Positions 56,724 to 64,000 of a stretch of DNA of 64,000 nucleotides are shown here, one piece after another; within the stretch, counting starts at the first letter, position 1; every line of letters begins with the position of its first letter. Made by a program: the position numbers and the translations under genes. The DNA comes from Enterococcus quebecensis (lineage in GTDB: Bacteria; Bacillota; Bacilli; Lactobacillales; Enterococcaceae). The stretch covers positions 1-64,000 of the forward strand of contig NZ_MIKB01000018.1 in NCBI RefSeq assembly GCF_001730365.1, in the 5' to 3' direction. The notes below the pieces were generated by a model that saw nothing but the letters and a program-made list of their open reading frames with translations, ran no database searches and was not told the DNA's origin.

Positions 56724-58559
56724 ATGACATTCTCAATCAAAACACGGCAAGAATCAATTGAAAAACTGAAACATGGAGAGTTGGATTTATTGATTATTGG
56801 CGGAGGAATTACAGGTGCCGGAGTGGCCTTACAAGCAAGTGCTGCTGGTATGAAAACAGGTCTTATTGAAATGCAGGATTTTGCAGAAGGGACTTCTTCA
56901 CGTTCGACTAAATTAGTTCATGGTGGTATTCGCTATTTGAAAAATTTTGATGTGGAAGTCGTTGCAGATACTGTTCAGGAACGTGCGGTTGTTCAAGCAA
57001 TCGCTCCTCATATCCCAAAACCAGATCCAATGCTGTTACCGATTTATGATGAACCAAAAGCGACATTTAATATGTTCTCTGTTAAGGTTGCCATGGATTT
57101 ATATGATCGTTTAGCAAATGTGATCGGAACGAAGTATGAAAATTACACCTTAACAAAGGAAGAAGTATTGGAAAGAGAGCCTCAATTAAAAAGCGAGGGA
57201 TTGCAAGGCGGTGGTGTTTATCTAGATTTTAGAAATAACGATGCTAGACTTGTAATCGAAAATATTAAACAAGCTTCACAAGACGGCGGTTTGATGGTGA
57301 GTAAAGTAAAAGCAGTCGGTTTCATTTTCAATGGTGAAGGGAAAATTACAGGTGTTAAAGCGAAAGATCTGTTAACAGATGAAATTTTTGAAATCAATGC
57401 AAAAGTAATCATCAATACAACGGGACCGTGGTCGGATAAAGTTCGTGGTTTAGACACAGCTAAAAAACTAATTCCACAAATGCGTCCGACAAAAGGTGTG
57501 CATTTGGTTGTGGACAGTAGCAAATTATTCGTACCTCAACCAACGTACTTTGATACTGGAAAACACGATGGACGGATGGTCTTTGTTGTGCCAAGAGAAA
57601 AGAAAACCTACTTTGGTACAACGGATACAGATTATACAGGAGATTATGAACATCCAACTGTTACCCAAGAAGATGTTGATTACTTGCTAGAAATTGTTAA
57701 TAATCGTTATCCACAAGCAAATGTGACTATTGCTGATATTGAAGCGAGCTGGGCTGGATTGCGTCCGTTGATTTCTGAAAATGGTGGTTCTGATTATAAC
57801 GGTGGCAATAATGGTAAAGTTTCAGATAAAAGTTTTGATCAAGTGATTGATATCGTATCTAAGTATCAAAAACAAGAAGTTTCTCGTTATGATGTGGAGA
57901 ATGTGTTAAATCATTTGGAAGACTCCTTAGCTGAAAGCAAAGAAAATCCGTCAGCTGTTTCTAGAGGTAGTTTATTAGAACGCTCAGAGGATGGTTTGCT
58001 AACATTATCTGGTGGGAAAATCACAGATTATCGGAAGATGGCTGAAGGAGCATTAAAAGAAATTCAACGGATTTTAAAAGAAGAATTCGATCGTACTTTC
58101 CAACTGATTGATTCCAAAACATATCCAGTTTCTGGAGGACGCATTAATCCAGCAAATGTGGAAACGGAATTAGAAACATTGGCAAAAAATGGAATCGAAA
58201 AAGGATTAACGAAAGAAGAAGCAGAATATCTTGCTCATTTATATGGTTCAAATGTCACGAAAGTTTTTGGAAAAATTGATGAGACTAAACCTGTTGCGGG
58301 CTTAAGTTTAGCTGAAACCATTGCGTTGCATTATGCTTTAGAAAATGAAATGGCATTAACTCCTGCAGACTACCTAGTCCGCAGAACGAACCATATATTA
58401 TTTATGAGAGACACATTAGATGAAGTGAAACAAGGAGTAATTGCTGAAATGAGCAATTATTATACTTGGTCTGATGAGCAAAAAGAAATATACACGAATG
58501 AATTGAACGAATTGATTGCAGAGTCTGATTTAAGCCTATTAAAAGAAGGAGCGAAGTAA
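56724..58559 (+). CDS. glpO: Alpha-glycerophosphate oxidase
   Basis: 611 aa. FAD-binding GGGITGAG (26-33), RSTKLVHGGIRYLKNFD, and the C-terminal GlpO cap domain. Like other lactic-acid-bacterial GlpO it should use oxygen directly, turning glycerol-3-phosphate into dihydroxyacetone phosphate and hydrogen peroxide. The insert between the FAD core and C-terminal domain and the 611-aa length fit GlpO and not the quinone-linked GlpD. It lies 18 bases after glpK and one base before glpF. Confidence 0.96.
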   Translation: MTFSIKTRQESIEKLKHGELDLLIIGGGITGAGVALQASAAGMKTGLIEMQDFAEGTSSRSTKLVHGGIRYLKNFDVEVVADTVQERAVVQAIAPHIPKPDPMLLPIYDEPKATFNMFSVKVAMDLYDRLANVIGTKYENYTLTKEEVLEREPQLKSEGLQGGGVYLDFRNNDARLVIENIKQASQDGGLMVSKVKAVGFIFNGEGKITGVKAKDLLTDEIFEINAKVIINTTGPWSDKVRGLDTAKKLIPQMRPTKGVHLVVDSSKLFVPQPTYFDTGKHDGRMVFVVPREKKTYFGTTDTDYTGDYEHPTVTQEDVDYLLEIVNNRYPQANVTIADIEASWAGLRPLISENGGSDYNGGNNGKVSDKSFDQVIDIVSKYQKQEVSRYDVENVLNHLEDSLAESKENPSAVSRGSLLERSEDGLLTLSGGKITDYRKMAEGALKEIQRILKEEFDRTFQLIDSKTYPVSGGRINPANVETELETLAKNGIEKGLTKEEAEYLAHLYGSNVTKVFGKIDETKPVAGLSLAETIALHYALENEMALTPADYLVRRTNHILFMRDTLDEVKQGVIAEMSNYYTWSDEQKEIYTNELNELIAESDLSLLKEGAK

Positions 58560-58560
58560 A

Positions 58561-59280
58561 ATGGATACTTCCAACATGACACAGATTTTCAGTGAGTTTT
58601 TAGGGACAATGATTTTGATTCTTTTAGGTGACGGTGTATGTGCAGCGGTTAATTTAAAAAAGAGTAAGGCGGAAGCTTCGGGTTGGATCGTGATTGCCTT
58701 TGGGTGGGCGATGGCCGTAACAATGGCTGTTTACATTGCTGGTTTTATGGGACCTGCGCACTTGAATCCTGCAGTGACAATCGCAATGGCAATGACTGGT
58801 AGTTTTAGTTGGGGCATGGTGGTGCCGTTTATTATTGCCCAAGTACTGGGTGCGGTAGTAGGAGCATTCTTAGTTTGGGCTGCTTACTTGCCTCATTGGG
58901 AAGCTACCGAAGATCAAGGTGCCATTTTAGGAACTTTTGCTACAGGACCGGCCATTCGTAATTATCCAGCGAACATGGTGACTGAAATTATTGGTACATT
59001 CATTTTAGTTTTAGGGTTACTTTCATTTTCGCAACATACATTTACAGATGGATTAAATCCATTAGTCGTTGGCGCTTTGATTTTATCAATTGGTTTATCT
59101 TTAGGTGGACCAACAGGATATGCGATTAATCCGGCTCGTGATTTGGGTCCTAGATTAGCGCACCAATTATTACCGATTCCAACAAAAGGAGATTCTGACT
59201 GGAGTTATTCTTGGGTTCCCATCGTAGGCCCTGTGATTGGCGCTTTAGTAGCTTCTGGAGTTTATATGTTGATGGTTTAA
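58561..59280 (+). CDS. glpF: Glycerol facilitator (aquaglyceroporin)
   Basis: 239 aa, six membrane segments. The two pore motifs are LNPAVT (NPA at 69-71) and INPARDLGPR, with the Asp of the second motif marking the glycerol-conducting branch. It lets glycerol into the cell for GlpK. It starts one base after the glpO stop. Confidence 0.96.
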   Translation: MDTSNMTQIFSEFLGTMILILLGDGVCAAVNLKKSKAEASGWIVIAFGWAMAVTMAVYIAGFMGPAHLNPAVTIAMAMTGSFSWGMVVPFIIAQVLGAVVGAFLVWAAYLPHWEATEDQGAILGTFATGPAIRNYPANMVTEIIGTFILVLGLLSFSQHTFTDGLNPLVVGALILSIGLSLGGPTGYAINPARDLGPRLAHQLLPIPTKGDSDWSYSWVPIVGPVIGALVASGVYMLMV

Positions 59281-59297
59281 GTGATTGTCTAGAGCTG

Positions 59298-59335
59298 AGA
59301 GTTGAAAGAGAATTTTCTTTCAACTCTTTTTTTTA
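59298..59335 (+). terminator. Terminator of the glp operon
   Basis: Perfect stem AGAGTTGAAAG (59298-59308) with CTTTCAACTCT (59317-59327), then T8. Confidence 0.93.
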
Positions 59336-59483
59336 TTGTATACACAAATTATAGATTAATTAGTTATAAATCATTTTTTCGTGAAAAAATATCAACATTT
59401 TATTTACAAGGAGCGCATTTTTCTGTACTCTTAAGTAGAATTGAGTTTTTAACATATTTGGGCTATTTAACTTTGCGGCTACA

Positions 59484-59592
59484 CTCTCGTAAAAAAAATA
59501 AAAAACTGAATGAGGCAACGAACACCTCAGTCATATTTTCCTATTTTTCAGTCGAGACCAAATGAGCTCGCTATGTTTTTAAATTAAGGAGG
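59484..59592 (+). ncRNA. Structured leader element, copy B (before the Na/Pi cotransporter gene)
   Basis: Aligns over its whole length with 7396-7502. Outer stem TCTCG (59485-59489) with CGAGA (59553-59557); A-rich and T-rich inner strands; internal hairpin TGAGG (59511-59515) with CCTCA (59525-59529). That hairpin replaces TGTGAC/GTCACA of copy A, keeping pairing with other bases. It ends with ATGAGCTCGCT, then TTTTTAAATTAAGGAGG at the RBS. The stretch 59336-59483 upstream is AT-rich and holds only a possible promoter (TTGAGT 59441 with TATTTA 59464). Confidence 0.6.
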
Positions 59593-59601
59593 ATTATAAT
59601 C

Positions 59602-61329
59602 ATGTCCTATCAAGAAATATTGTTCCCTTTTTTGGGGGGATTAGGAATTTTTTTGTTTGGTATGAAATACATGGGAGATGGTCTGCAGAAGTCGGCAGGC
59701 GATTCTTTGCGGGAAATTTTAAATACGTTTACCTCTACACCTTTAAGATCTGTTTTAGCAGGATTGATTGTAACGGCGATTATTCAAAGTAGTTCTGGAA
59801 CAACAGTTTTAACAGTTGGTCTAGTAAGTGTAGGTTTTATGTCTTTACGACAAGCGATCGGTGTTATCATGGGTGCAAATGTCGGAACAACGGTAACCGC
59901 TTTTATTATTGGATTTAATCTAAGTTCATATGCACTACCGATTATTGGTGTAGGTTCAATCTTATTATTTTTCTCAAAGAGAGAAACAGTGAATAACATA
60001 GGTCAGATCGTCTTTGGTTTCGGTTGTTTATTTTATGGGTTAAAATTAATGGGTGAGGGCATGGCACCGTTGAGTAAGTTACCGCAGTTTTCAGATTTGA
60101 TGGTGGATGTTTCTCATCATCCTATTTTAGGGGTTGGCATTGGAACATTACTTACAATGGTTTTACAAAGCTCTAGTGCAACGATTGGAATTTTACAGCA
60201 ATTATATAGTCAAGGAAGTTTAGCGATAGGATCGGTATTGCCGATTTTATTTGGAGATAATATCGGTACTACAATCACAGCTGTAATTGCAGCGTTAGGT
60301 GTCAGTGTTGCCGCAAAACGCACAGCAGCTTCTCACGTGATTTTCAATTTAGTCGGAGCAATTATCTTTACGACATTGTTAACGCCGTTTACAGCGGTAG
60401 TGGTGGCTATTTCTAATGGGTTACATTTAAAACCAGCGATGCAGATTGCCGTAGCTCATGGTTTATTCAATGTTTCTAATTTACTGATCCAATTTTGGTT
60501 TATTGATAAAATTGAACTCATCGTTCGCAAAATCATTCCAGGAAAAGATCGAAGTATTGAGTTTAAGCCATCTAACCTAAATGAGTCCATCATTCAAAAC
60601 TCAGCTGCGTTAGCATTGAATCAAGCGAAAATCGAATTGCTTCAAATGGGTGACTATGTATTAGGCGCATTTGAAGCAACCAAAGCGTATTATGAAAAAC
60701 AAGATACGATCGACAAAGAAAATGCTGATCAGTATGAAACAGCGATTAATGATATGGACAATCGTTTAACAGAATACTTAGTTCAGCTTTCAGCCACAGA
60801 ATTATCAATTTCTGAAAGTCACGAGCAAACAATGATGTTAGAAATGACTAAAGATTTGGAGCGGATTGGTGATCATTGTCGTAATATTATCCAAAATCTT
60901 AATGAAGCCATTCGTGTCGAAAAGAAGCAAAAAGCCAAAGATAAAAAAGCTGGCAAAACTTCTGAACGAGATGCGTTGATTTTAAATGACGAAGACTTGA
61001 TAGATTTGTTTAAAAAAGTATCGAAAAATATTCGTGATTCTTTGATTGCTTTTGAAAATGATGACAAAGAAATGGCTGCTCATATGTTAGATCGTGAAGA
61101 ACAAATTGATCAGATGGTCAAATTGTTGCGTAAAAAGTATATTTCTATCATGAATAGCGGTAAAGGACGAGCGGCTGATGGCGTGTTGTTTATTGATACG
61201 GCTTCTAATTTGGAGCGGATGAGTGATCGAACGATCCACATAGCAAAATATGTTTTAGGTGAGCGCTATGGAACGGAAGAAATTGCAGTAGATCAATCAG
61301 TGAATCCAGTGATCACAGTACAATCATAA
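59602..61329 (+). CDS. Na/Pi cotransporter family protein with PhoU domain
   Basis: 575 aa. Eight or so membrane segments in two inverted repeats, each with the QSSS signature (62-65 in AIIQSSSGTT; 189-192 in VLQSSSATIG), then a cytoplasmic PhoU-like helical domain (about 335-560) with a charged loop RVEKKQKAKDKKAGK. The family imports phosphate with sodium; PhoU parts respond to phosphate or nucleotide signals. RBS AAGGAGG is the end of structured leader B, so that leader is the likely control point. Confidence 0.93.
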   Translation: MSYQEILFPFLGGLGIFLFGMKYMGDGLQKSAGDSLREILNTFTSTPLRSVLAGLIVTAIIQSSSGTTVLTVGLVSVGFMSLRQAIGVIMGANVGTTVTAFIIGFNLSSYALPIIGVGSILLFFSKRETVNNIGQIVFGFGCLFYGLKLMGEGMAPLSKLPQFSDLMVDVSHHPILGVGIGTLLTMVLQSSSATIGILQQLYSQGSLAIGSVLPILFGDNIGTTITAVIAALGVSVAAKRTAASHVIFNLVGAIIFTTLLTPFTAVVVAISNGLHLKPAMQIAVAHGLFNVSNLLIQFWFIDKIELIVRKIIPGKDRSIEFKPSNLNESIIQNSAALALNQAKIELLQMGDYVLGAFEATKAYYEKQDTIDKENADQYETAINDMDNRLTEYLVQLSATELSISESHEQTMMLEMTKDLERIGDHCRNIIQNLNEAIRVEKKQKAKDKKAGKTSERDALILNDEDLIDLFKKVSKNIRDSLIAFENDDKEMAAHMLDREEQIDQMVKLLRKKYISIMNSGKGRAADGVLFIDTASNLERMSDRTIHIAKYVLGERYGTEEIAVDQSVNPVITVQS

Positions 61330-61334
61330 TAATG

Positions 61335-61382
61335 AAAACCTTCTGAGATATAATCTTTAGTATATCTTAGGAGGTTTTTTCA
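61335..61382 (+). terminator. Terminator after the Na/Pi cotransporter gene
   Basis: AAACCTTCTGAGATATA pairs, with two mismatches, with TATATCTTAGGAGGTTT, then TTT (61336-61381). Confidence 0.85.
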
Positions 61383-61503
61383 GTTTGTAGATGTTCGTCA
61401 CACTTTTTCATAATAATTATTTTAGAAGAAAAACACTTATTTCACTATTTCATTGAAGGAGAATCGTTTATAATAAAACTATTAACTGAGAAGAGGTAAA
61501 TAC

Positions 61504-62436
61504 ATGGAACACAATAGTTTTTTGTCATCTAATCCAAAAATAACAAGTCATTTTATCTGTTGGGAACCAGAGCAAGAAGCCATCGGAACCCTTCAGATCA
61601 TTCATGGAATGGCTGAATATATTGAACGTTATCACGATTTTGCCAAATATTTAAATGGATTAGGTTATGTCGTTATTGGTCATGATCATTTAGGTCATGG
61701 AGAATCGGTGTCAACTGATGATCCGGAATATGGTTATTTCGGTGAAGAAGAACCTGTATCCTTTGTACTGGAAGATATTCATCAGGTTAAAACATGGATT
61801 GAAAACAAATATCCTAACCTACCTCACTTTATGTTAGGACATAGTATGGGTTCCTTTGCGCTACGTAATTATTTACAGAGAGATGTTGCTGGTATAACGG
61901 GAGCTATTTTTATGGGAACAGGAAAAAAGCCAGTAATGTTGCCATTAGCTCTTTCTATAACGAAAGGCTTGAATCTAACAGCGCCGAAAAAACAAAATAA
62001 ATGGTTAGATCAACTAGCTTTTGGCTCTTTCAATAAGCACTTTCCAGAGCTTGGTGGCTTCAATTGGTTAAGCAAAAATCAGGAGAATGTTAGAAATTAT
62101 GAAAATGATCCATTAATGGGATTTACGTTTACAAATAATGGTTTTTATACGTTATTTCATTTAGTTGAAGGAGCGAATTGTAAGGGCTGGACGGATGAGA
62201 TTAAACCAGATTTACCTATTTTGATCATCAGTGGTGAACAAGATCCTGTAGGTGATTTTGGTAAAGGACCTAGAAAAGTAGCAAAAGAGTTGGATGCAGC
62301 GGGAGTAAAAGATGTTTCTTTAGTTTTATTTGCAGAATTGCGTCATGAAATTTTGTTGGAAGATGAAAAAATCGAGGTATATGAAACCATCAGCAACTGG
62401 TTACAAAAAAGAAGGGATTTTACGGTTGAAAACTAG
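61504..62436 (+). CDS. Alpha/beta hydrolase, monoacylglycerol lipase/lysophospholipase type
   Basis: 310 aa. HGMAEYIERYHDFAKYL near the N-terminus and the nucleophile elbow LGHSMGS with Ser114; acid in ISGEQDPVG and His in RHEILLED complete the triad. It belongs to the Hydrolase_4 family (YtpA-like) acting on monoacylglycerols or lysolipids. TTATAAT at 61468-61474 is its likely -10. No signal peptide, so it is cytosolic. Confidence 0.88.
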   Translation: MEHNSFLSSNPKITSHFICWEPEQEAIGTLQIIHGMAEYIERYHDFAKYLNGLGYVVIGHDHLGHGESVSTDDPEYGYFGEEEPVSFVLEDIHQVKTWIENKYPNLPHFMLGHSMGSFALRNYLQRDVAGITGAIFMGTGKKPVMLPLALSITKGLNLTAPKKQNKWLDQLAFGSFNKHFPELGGFNWLSKNQENVRNYENDPLMGFTFTNNGFYTLFHLVEGANCKGWTDEIKPDLPILIISGEQDPVGDFGKGPRKVAKELDAAGVKDVSLVLFAELRHEILLEDEKIEVYETISNWLQKRRDFTVEN

Positions 62437-62542
62437 AAATCTGTTTGCTATTTTAAGTATTTTTCTATAAACTACAAAGTAAGTGTAAAAAGACTTAGGA
62501 ATTGTAATTTAAAACGAAATTTTTGAAGAAAAGATAAAATAT

Positions 62543-62594
62543 GATTTTCAGATGATGCTGAACGATCTCGTTCAACTTTTAGAATATAGGAGGG
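62543..62594 (+). ncRNA. Partial relative of the structured leader, copy C
   Basis: The 3' half of the leader motif: TTTTCAGATGATGCTGAACG, then ATCTCGTTCAACTTTTAG and ATATAGGAGG. It aligns with the end of copy A at about four of five bases, and the inverted repeat GAACGA-TC-TCGTTC replaces AACGAGCTCGTT. The upstream half and the internal hairpin are not recognisable; only an A-rich AAGAAAAGATAAAAT remains. Confidence 0.5.
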
Positions 62595-62601
62595 CTTGAC
62601 T

Positions 62602-63141
62602 GTGGAGAAAGACCGTTTAAGAAAATTAGGGTTGAAAAACTTAAAATGGCTGCATAAACATCCTATGCTGAAAGAACAAAAAGAACGAGAAATCAGTCAA
62701 GCACTATTCACTGATCCTTGCTGGGAAAAGGCGCAAACGATCGCAATCACAAAACCTTTAGAATTTGAGTTTGATACTCATATTTTGTTAGCTAAAGGTT
62801 GGGAGTCAGGCAAAGAAATGTTGATGCCTGTAGCAGGAAAAGACCGAAAATTAACTTTTCATTTAATTGAACCAGATACAACTTTTGAAAAAACAGCGTT
62901 TGGTGTTAAAGAACCTATTGAGGCACCAGAAGTATCTGCTGAAGTAATCAATTTATTAGTTGTACCGGGTATCGTGTTTAATCATGAAGGGTTTCGAATT
63001 GGTTTTGGCGGTGGTTATTATGATCGATTTCTTCAAGATTATCAAGGTGAAACATGTAGTTTGGTATTCAGTGAACAGATTCAAGAAAGTTGGCAGGTAG
63101 AAGCATTTGACTTGCCTGTGAAACGATTATTTATTAGCTAG
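62602..63141 (+). CDS. 5-formyltetrahydrofolate cyclo-ligase
   Basis: 179 aa from GTG 62602, seven bases after GGAGGG; a TTG at 62596 is too close to that RBS. The family signature is VPGIVFNHEGFRIGFGGG followed by YYDRFL, with the N-terminal KDRLRKLGLKNL basic stretch. It turns 5-formyl-THF into 5,10-methenyl-THF with ATP. It lies just upstream of a rhomboid gene and yqgQ, a common Firmicutes order. Confidence 0.93.
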   Translation: MEKDRLRKLGLKNLKWLHKHPMLKEQKEREISQALFTDPCWEKAQTIAITKPLEFEFDTHILLAKGWESGKEMLMPVAGKDRKLTFHLIEPDTTFEKTAFGVKEPIEAPEVSAEVINLLVVPGIVFNHEGFRIGFGGGYYDRFLQDYQGETCSLVFSEQIQESWQVEAFDLPVKRLFIS

Positions 63142-63150
63142 GAGGAACAT

Positions 63151-63861
63151 ATGAATTATCAAACACAAATGAAAATAAAAAGAATATTAAAGCAACCTCT
63201 AATTACTTATATTTTACTTGGGATCACAACGATTATTTTTCTAGGAACAGAACTTTCAGGTGGCTCAGAAAATAGTATGGTATTGATTCGTTGGGGAGCG
63301 ATGTCTCGAAGTGAGATTCTCAATTTACATGAATATTGGCGCTTTTTCACTCCAATGTTTCTACATATTGGTTGGTTGCATTTTGCGGTAAATATGGTGA
63401 CTCTTTATTATGTTGGATCTCAGGTTGAGAACATTTACGGTCACTGGCGATATCTACTGATTTATCTATTAAGTGGTATTGCTGGAAATGTTGTTAGCTT
63501 TACCTTTGGTTCACCACTTAGTATCTCAGCTGGAGCAAGTACATCTTTATTTGGTTTATTTGGTGCTTTTGTTATTTTGGGACGCCATTTTAGAAATAAT
63601 CCGGCGATTACATTTATGGTTCAACGTTATACGACATTTATCGTAATCAATTTAATTTTTAATTTGTTTAGCAGTTCTGTTGATATTATGGGTCATATTG
63701 GCGGGTTGATTGGCGGATTATTAGTTGCTTCGACATTGGCTGTGCCAGATCATTCGGAAGAATTTAACATTCATGAACGTATCATTTCAGGGATTATTTT
63801 TGTATTTCTGTTAGTTGTTTGCCTAGCCTTGGGTTTTAAAAAATTCGGTTTACTTGTATAA
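63151..63861 (+). CDS. Rhomboid family intramembrane serine protease
   Basis: 236 aa, six or seven membrane segments. Catalytic Ser in SAGASTSLFG and His in MGHIGGLIGG; the loop with FFTPMFLHIGWLHFAVNM carries the conserved HxxxN. It is like GluP/YqgP without the large N-terminal domain. It starts nine bases after the cyclo-ligase stop with AGGAGGAAC as RBS. Confidence 0.94.
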   Translation: MNYQTQMKIKRILKQPLITYILLGITTIIFLGTELSGGSENSMVLIRWGAMSRSEILNLHEYWRFFTPMFLHIGWLHFAVNMVTLYYVGSQVENIYGHWRYLLIYLLSGIAGNVVSFTFGSPLSISAGASTSLFGLFGAFVILGRHFRNNPAITFMVQRYTTFIVINLIFNLFSSSVDIMGHIGGLIGGLLVASTLAVPDHSEEFNIHERIISGIIFVFLLVVCLALGFKKFGLLV

Positions 63862-63863
63862 TA

Positions 63864-63899
63864 GGTTGGTGAGCGAATAAACGCTTTTTTCTCAGCCTC
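63864..63899 (+). terminator. Possible terminator before yqgQ
   Basis: AGCG (63872-63875) with CGCT (63882-63885), followed by T6; an outer GGTTG/CAGCC pair encloses it. Short stem, so possibly only partial termination. Confidence 0.4.
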
Positions 63900-63924
63900 T
63901 TTAATAATAAGGAAGTGCATTCAA

Positions 63925-64000
63925 ATGGAAACGTTATATGATGTACAGCAGTTATTTAAACAATTCGGTATTTATATTTATGTAGGAGCCAGAATTTATG
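63925..64000 (+). CDS. yqgQ: YqgQ family protein, 5' part
   Basis: The first 25 codons before the window ends. METLYDVQQLFKQFGIYIYV followed by GARIY matches the start of B. subtilis YqgQ (DUF910), which is about 70 aa and lies upstream of glucokinase in many Firmicutes. RBS AAGGAAG. The rest is outside the window. Confidence 0.85.
   Translation, partial: METLYDVQQLFKQFGIYIYVGARIY

Noticed and set aside
59302-59565. 87-codon frame between glpF and the Na/Pi gene
   Set aside because: It overlaps the glp terminator and the structured leader, and has no RBS or recognisable domain.

Overview
The window is low-GC Firmicutes DNA and almost certainly an Enterococcus chromosome close to E. faecalis. 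The pointers are the bgsA-bgsB glycolipid pair next to an rRNA operon, a complete fabT-fabH-acpP-fabK-fabD-fabG-fabF-accB-fabZ-accC-accD-accA operon, a WxL surface-protein locus, an enterococcal-type L,D-transpeptidase before a T-box-controlled thrS, and a glpK-glpO-glpF operon that uses an oxidase. Species cannot be fixed from the sequence alone. I see no insertion sequence, prophage, CRISPR array or integrase.

Layout. 1-0.2 kb: 3' end of a 5S rRNA and tRNA-Asn. 0.4-4.1 kb: glycolipid synthases BgsA and BgsB, a 6-phosphogluconate-dehydrogenase-like oxidoreductase and a YkuJ-family protein. 4.2-14.5 kb: the type II fatty acid synthesis operon with its repressor FabT, two FabT-type operators and two promoters. 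Internal structured leaders lie before fabK and before fabD. 14.7-22.1 kb: a small secreted protein, then the ribosome/NAD housekeeping block yqeG-yqeH-yhbY-nadD-yqeK-rsfS-methyltransferase, then tmcAL and a yebC-family gene. The rsfS start codon appears to be ATA or ATC. 22.1-23.1 kb: AT-rich DNA without a convincing gene.

23.1-36.9 kb: a WxL locus made of a small lipoprotein, a giant (about 2,916 aa) wall-anchored adhesin of alternating beta-sandwich modules, a large and a small WxL protein, and a WxL-interacting protein (DUF916/DUF3324). The giant protein ends in a YPRTG rather than LPXTG sorting signal. 36.9-50.5 kb: mixed accessory and core genes: YdcF-like, ANT(6)-like nucleotidyltransferase, L,D-transpeptidase, a tautomerase of 59 aa, thrS, a class B PBP, rpmG, hydrolases, a broken second WxL-interacting gene, a YusW-domain secreted protein and two orphans. 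50.7-52.0 kb: an M-box magnesium riboswitch with promoter and terminator, directly upstream of a LytR-CpsA-Psr gene rather than a transporter.

52.1-59.3 kb: a NADH-oxidase-like flavoprotein that has lost its redox cysteine, an overlapping Mga-type regulator, and glpKOF with a cre-like site. 59.5-64 kb: Na/Pi cotransporter, a lipase-like hydrolase, 5-formyl-THF cyclo-ligase, a rhomboid protease and the start of yqgQ.

The most interesting unexplained signal is a roughly 107-nt leader found in two near-length-identical copies, before fabD and before the Na/Pi cotransporter gene. A shorter relative sits before the 5-formyl-THF cyclo-ligase gene. It has a central hairpin whose sequence differs but whose pairing is kept, and it ends at the ribosome binding site.
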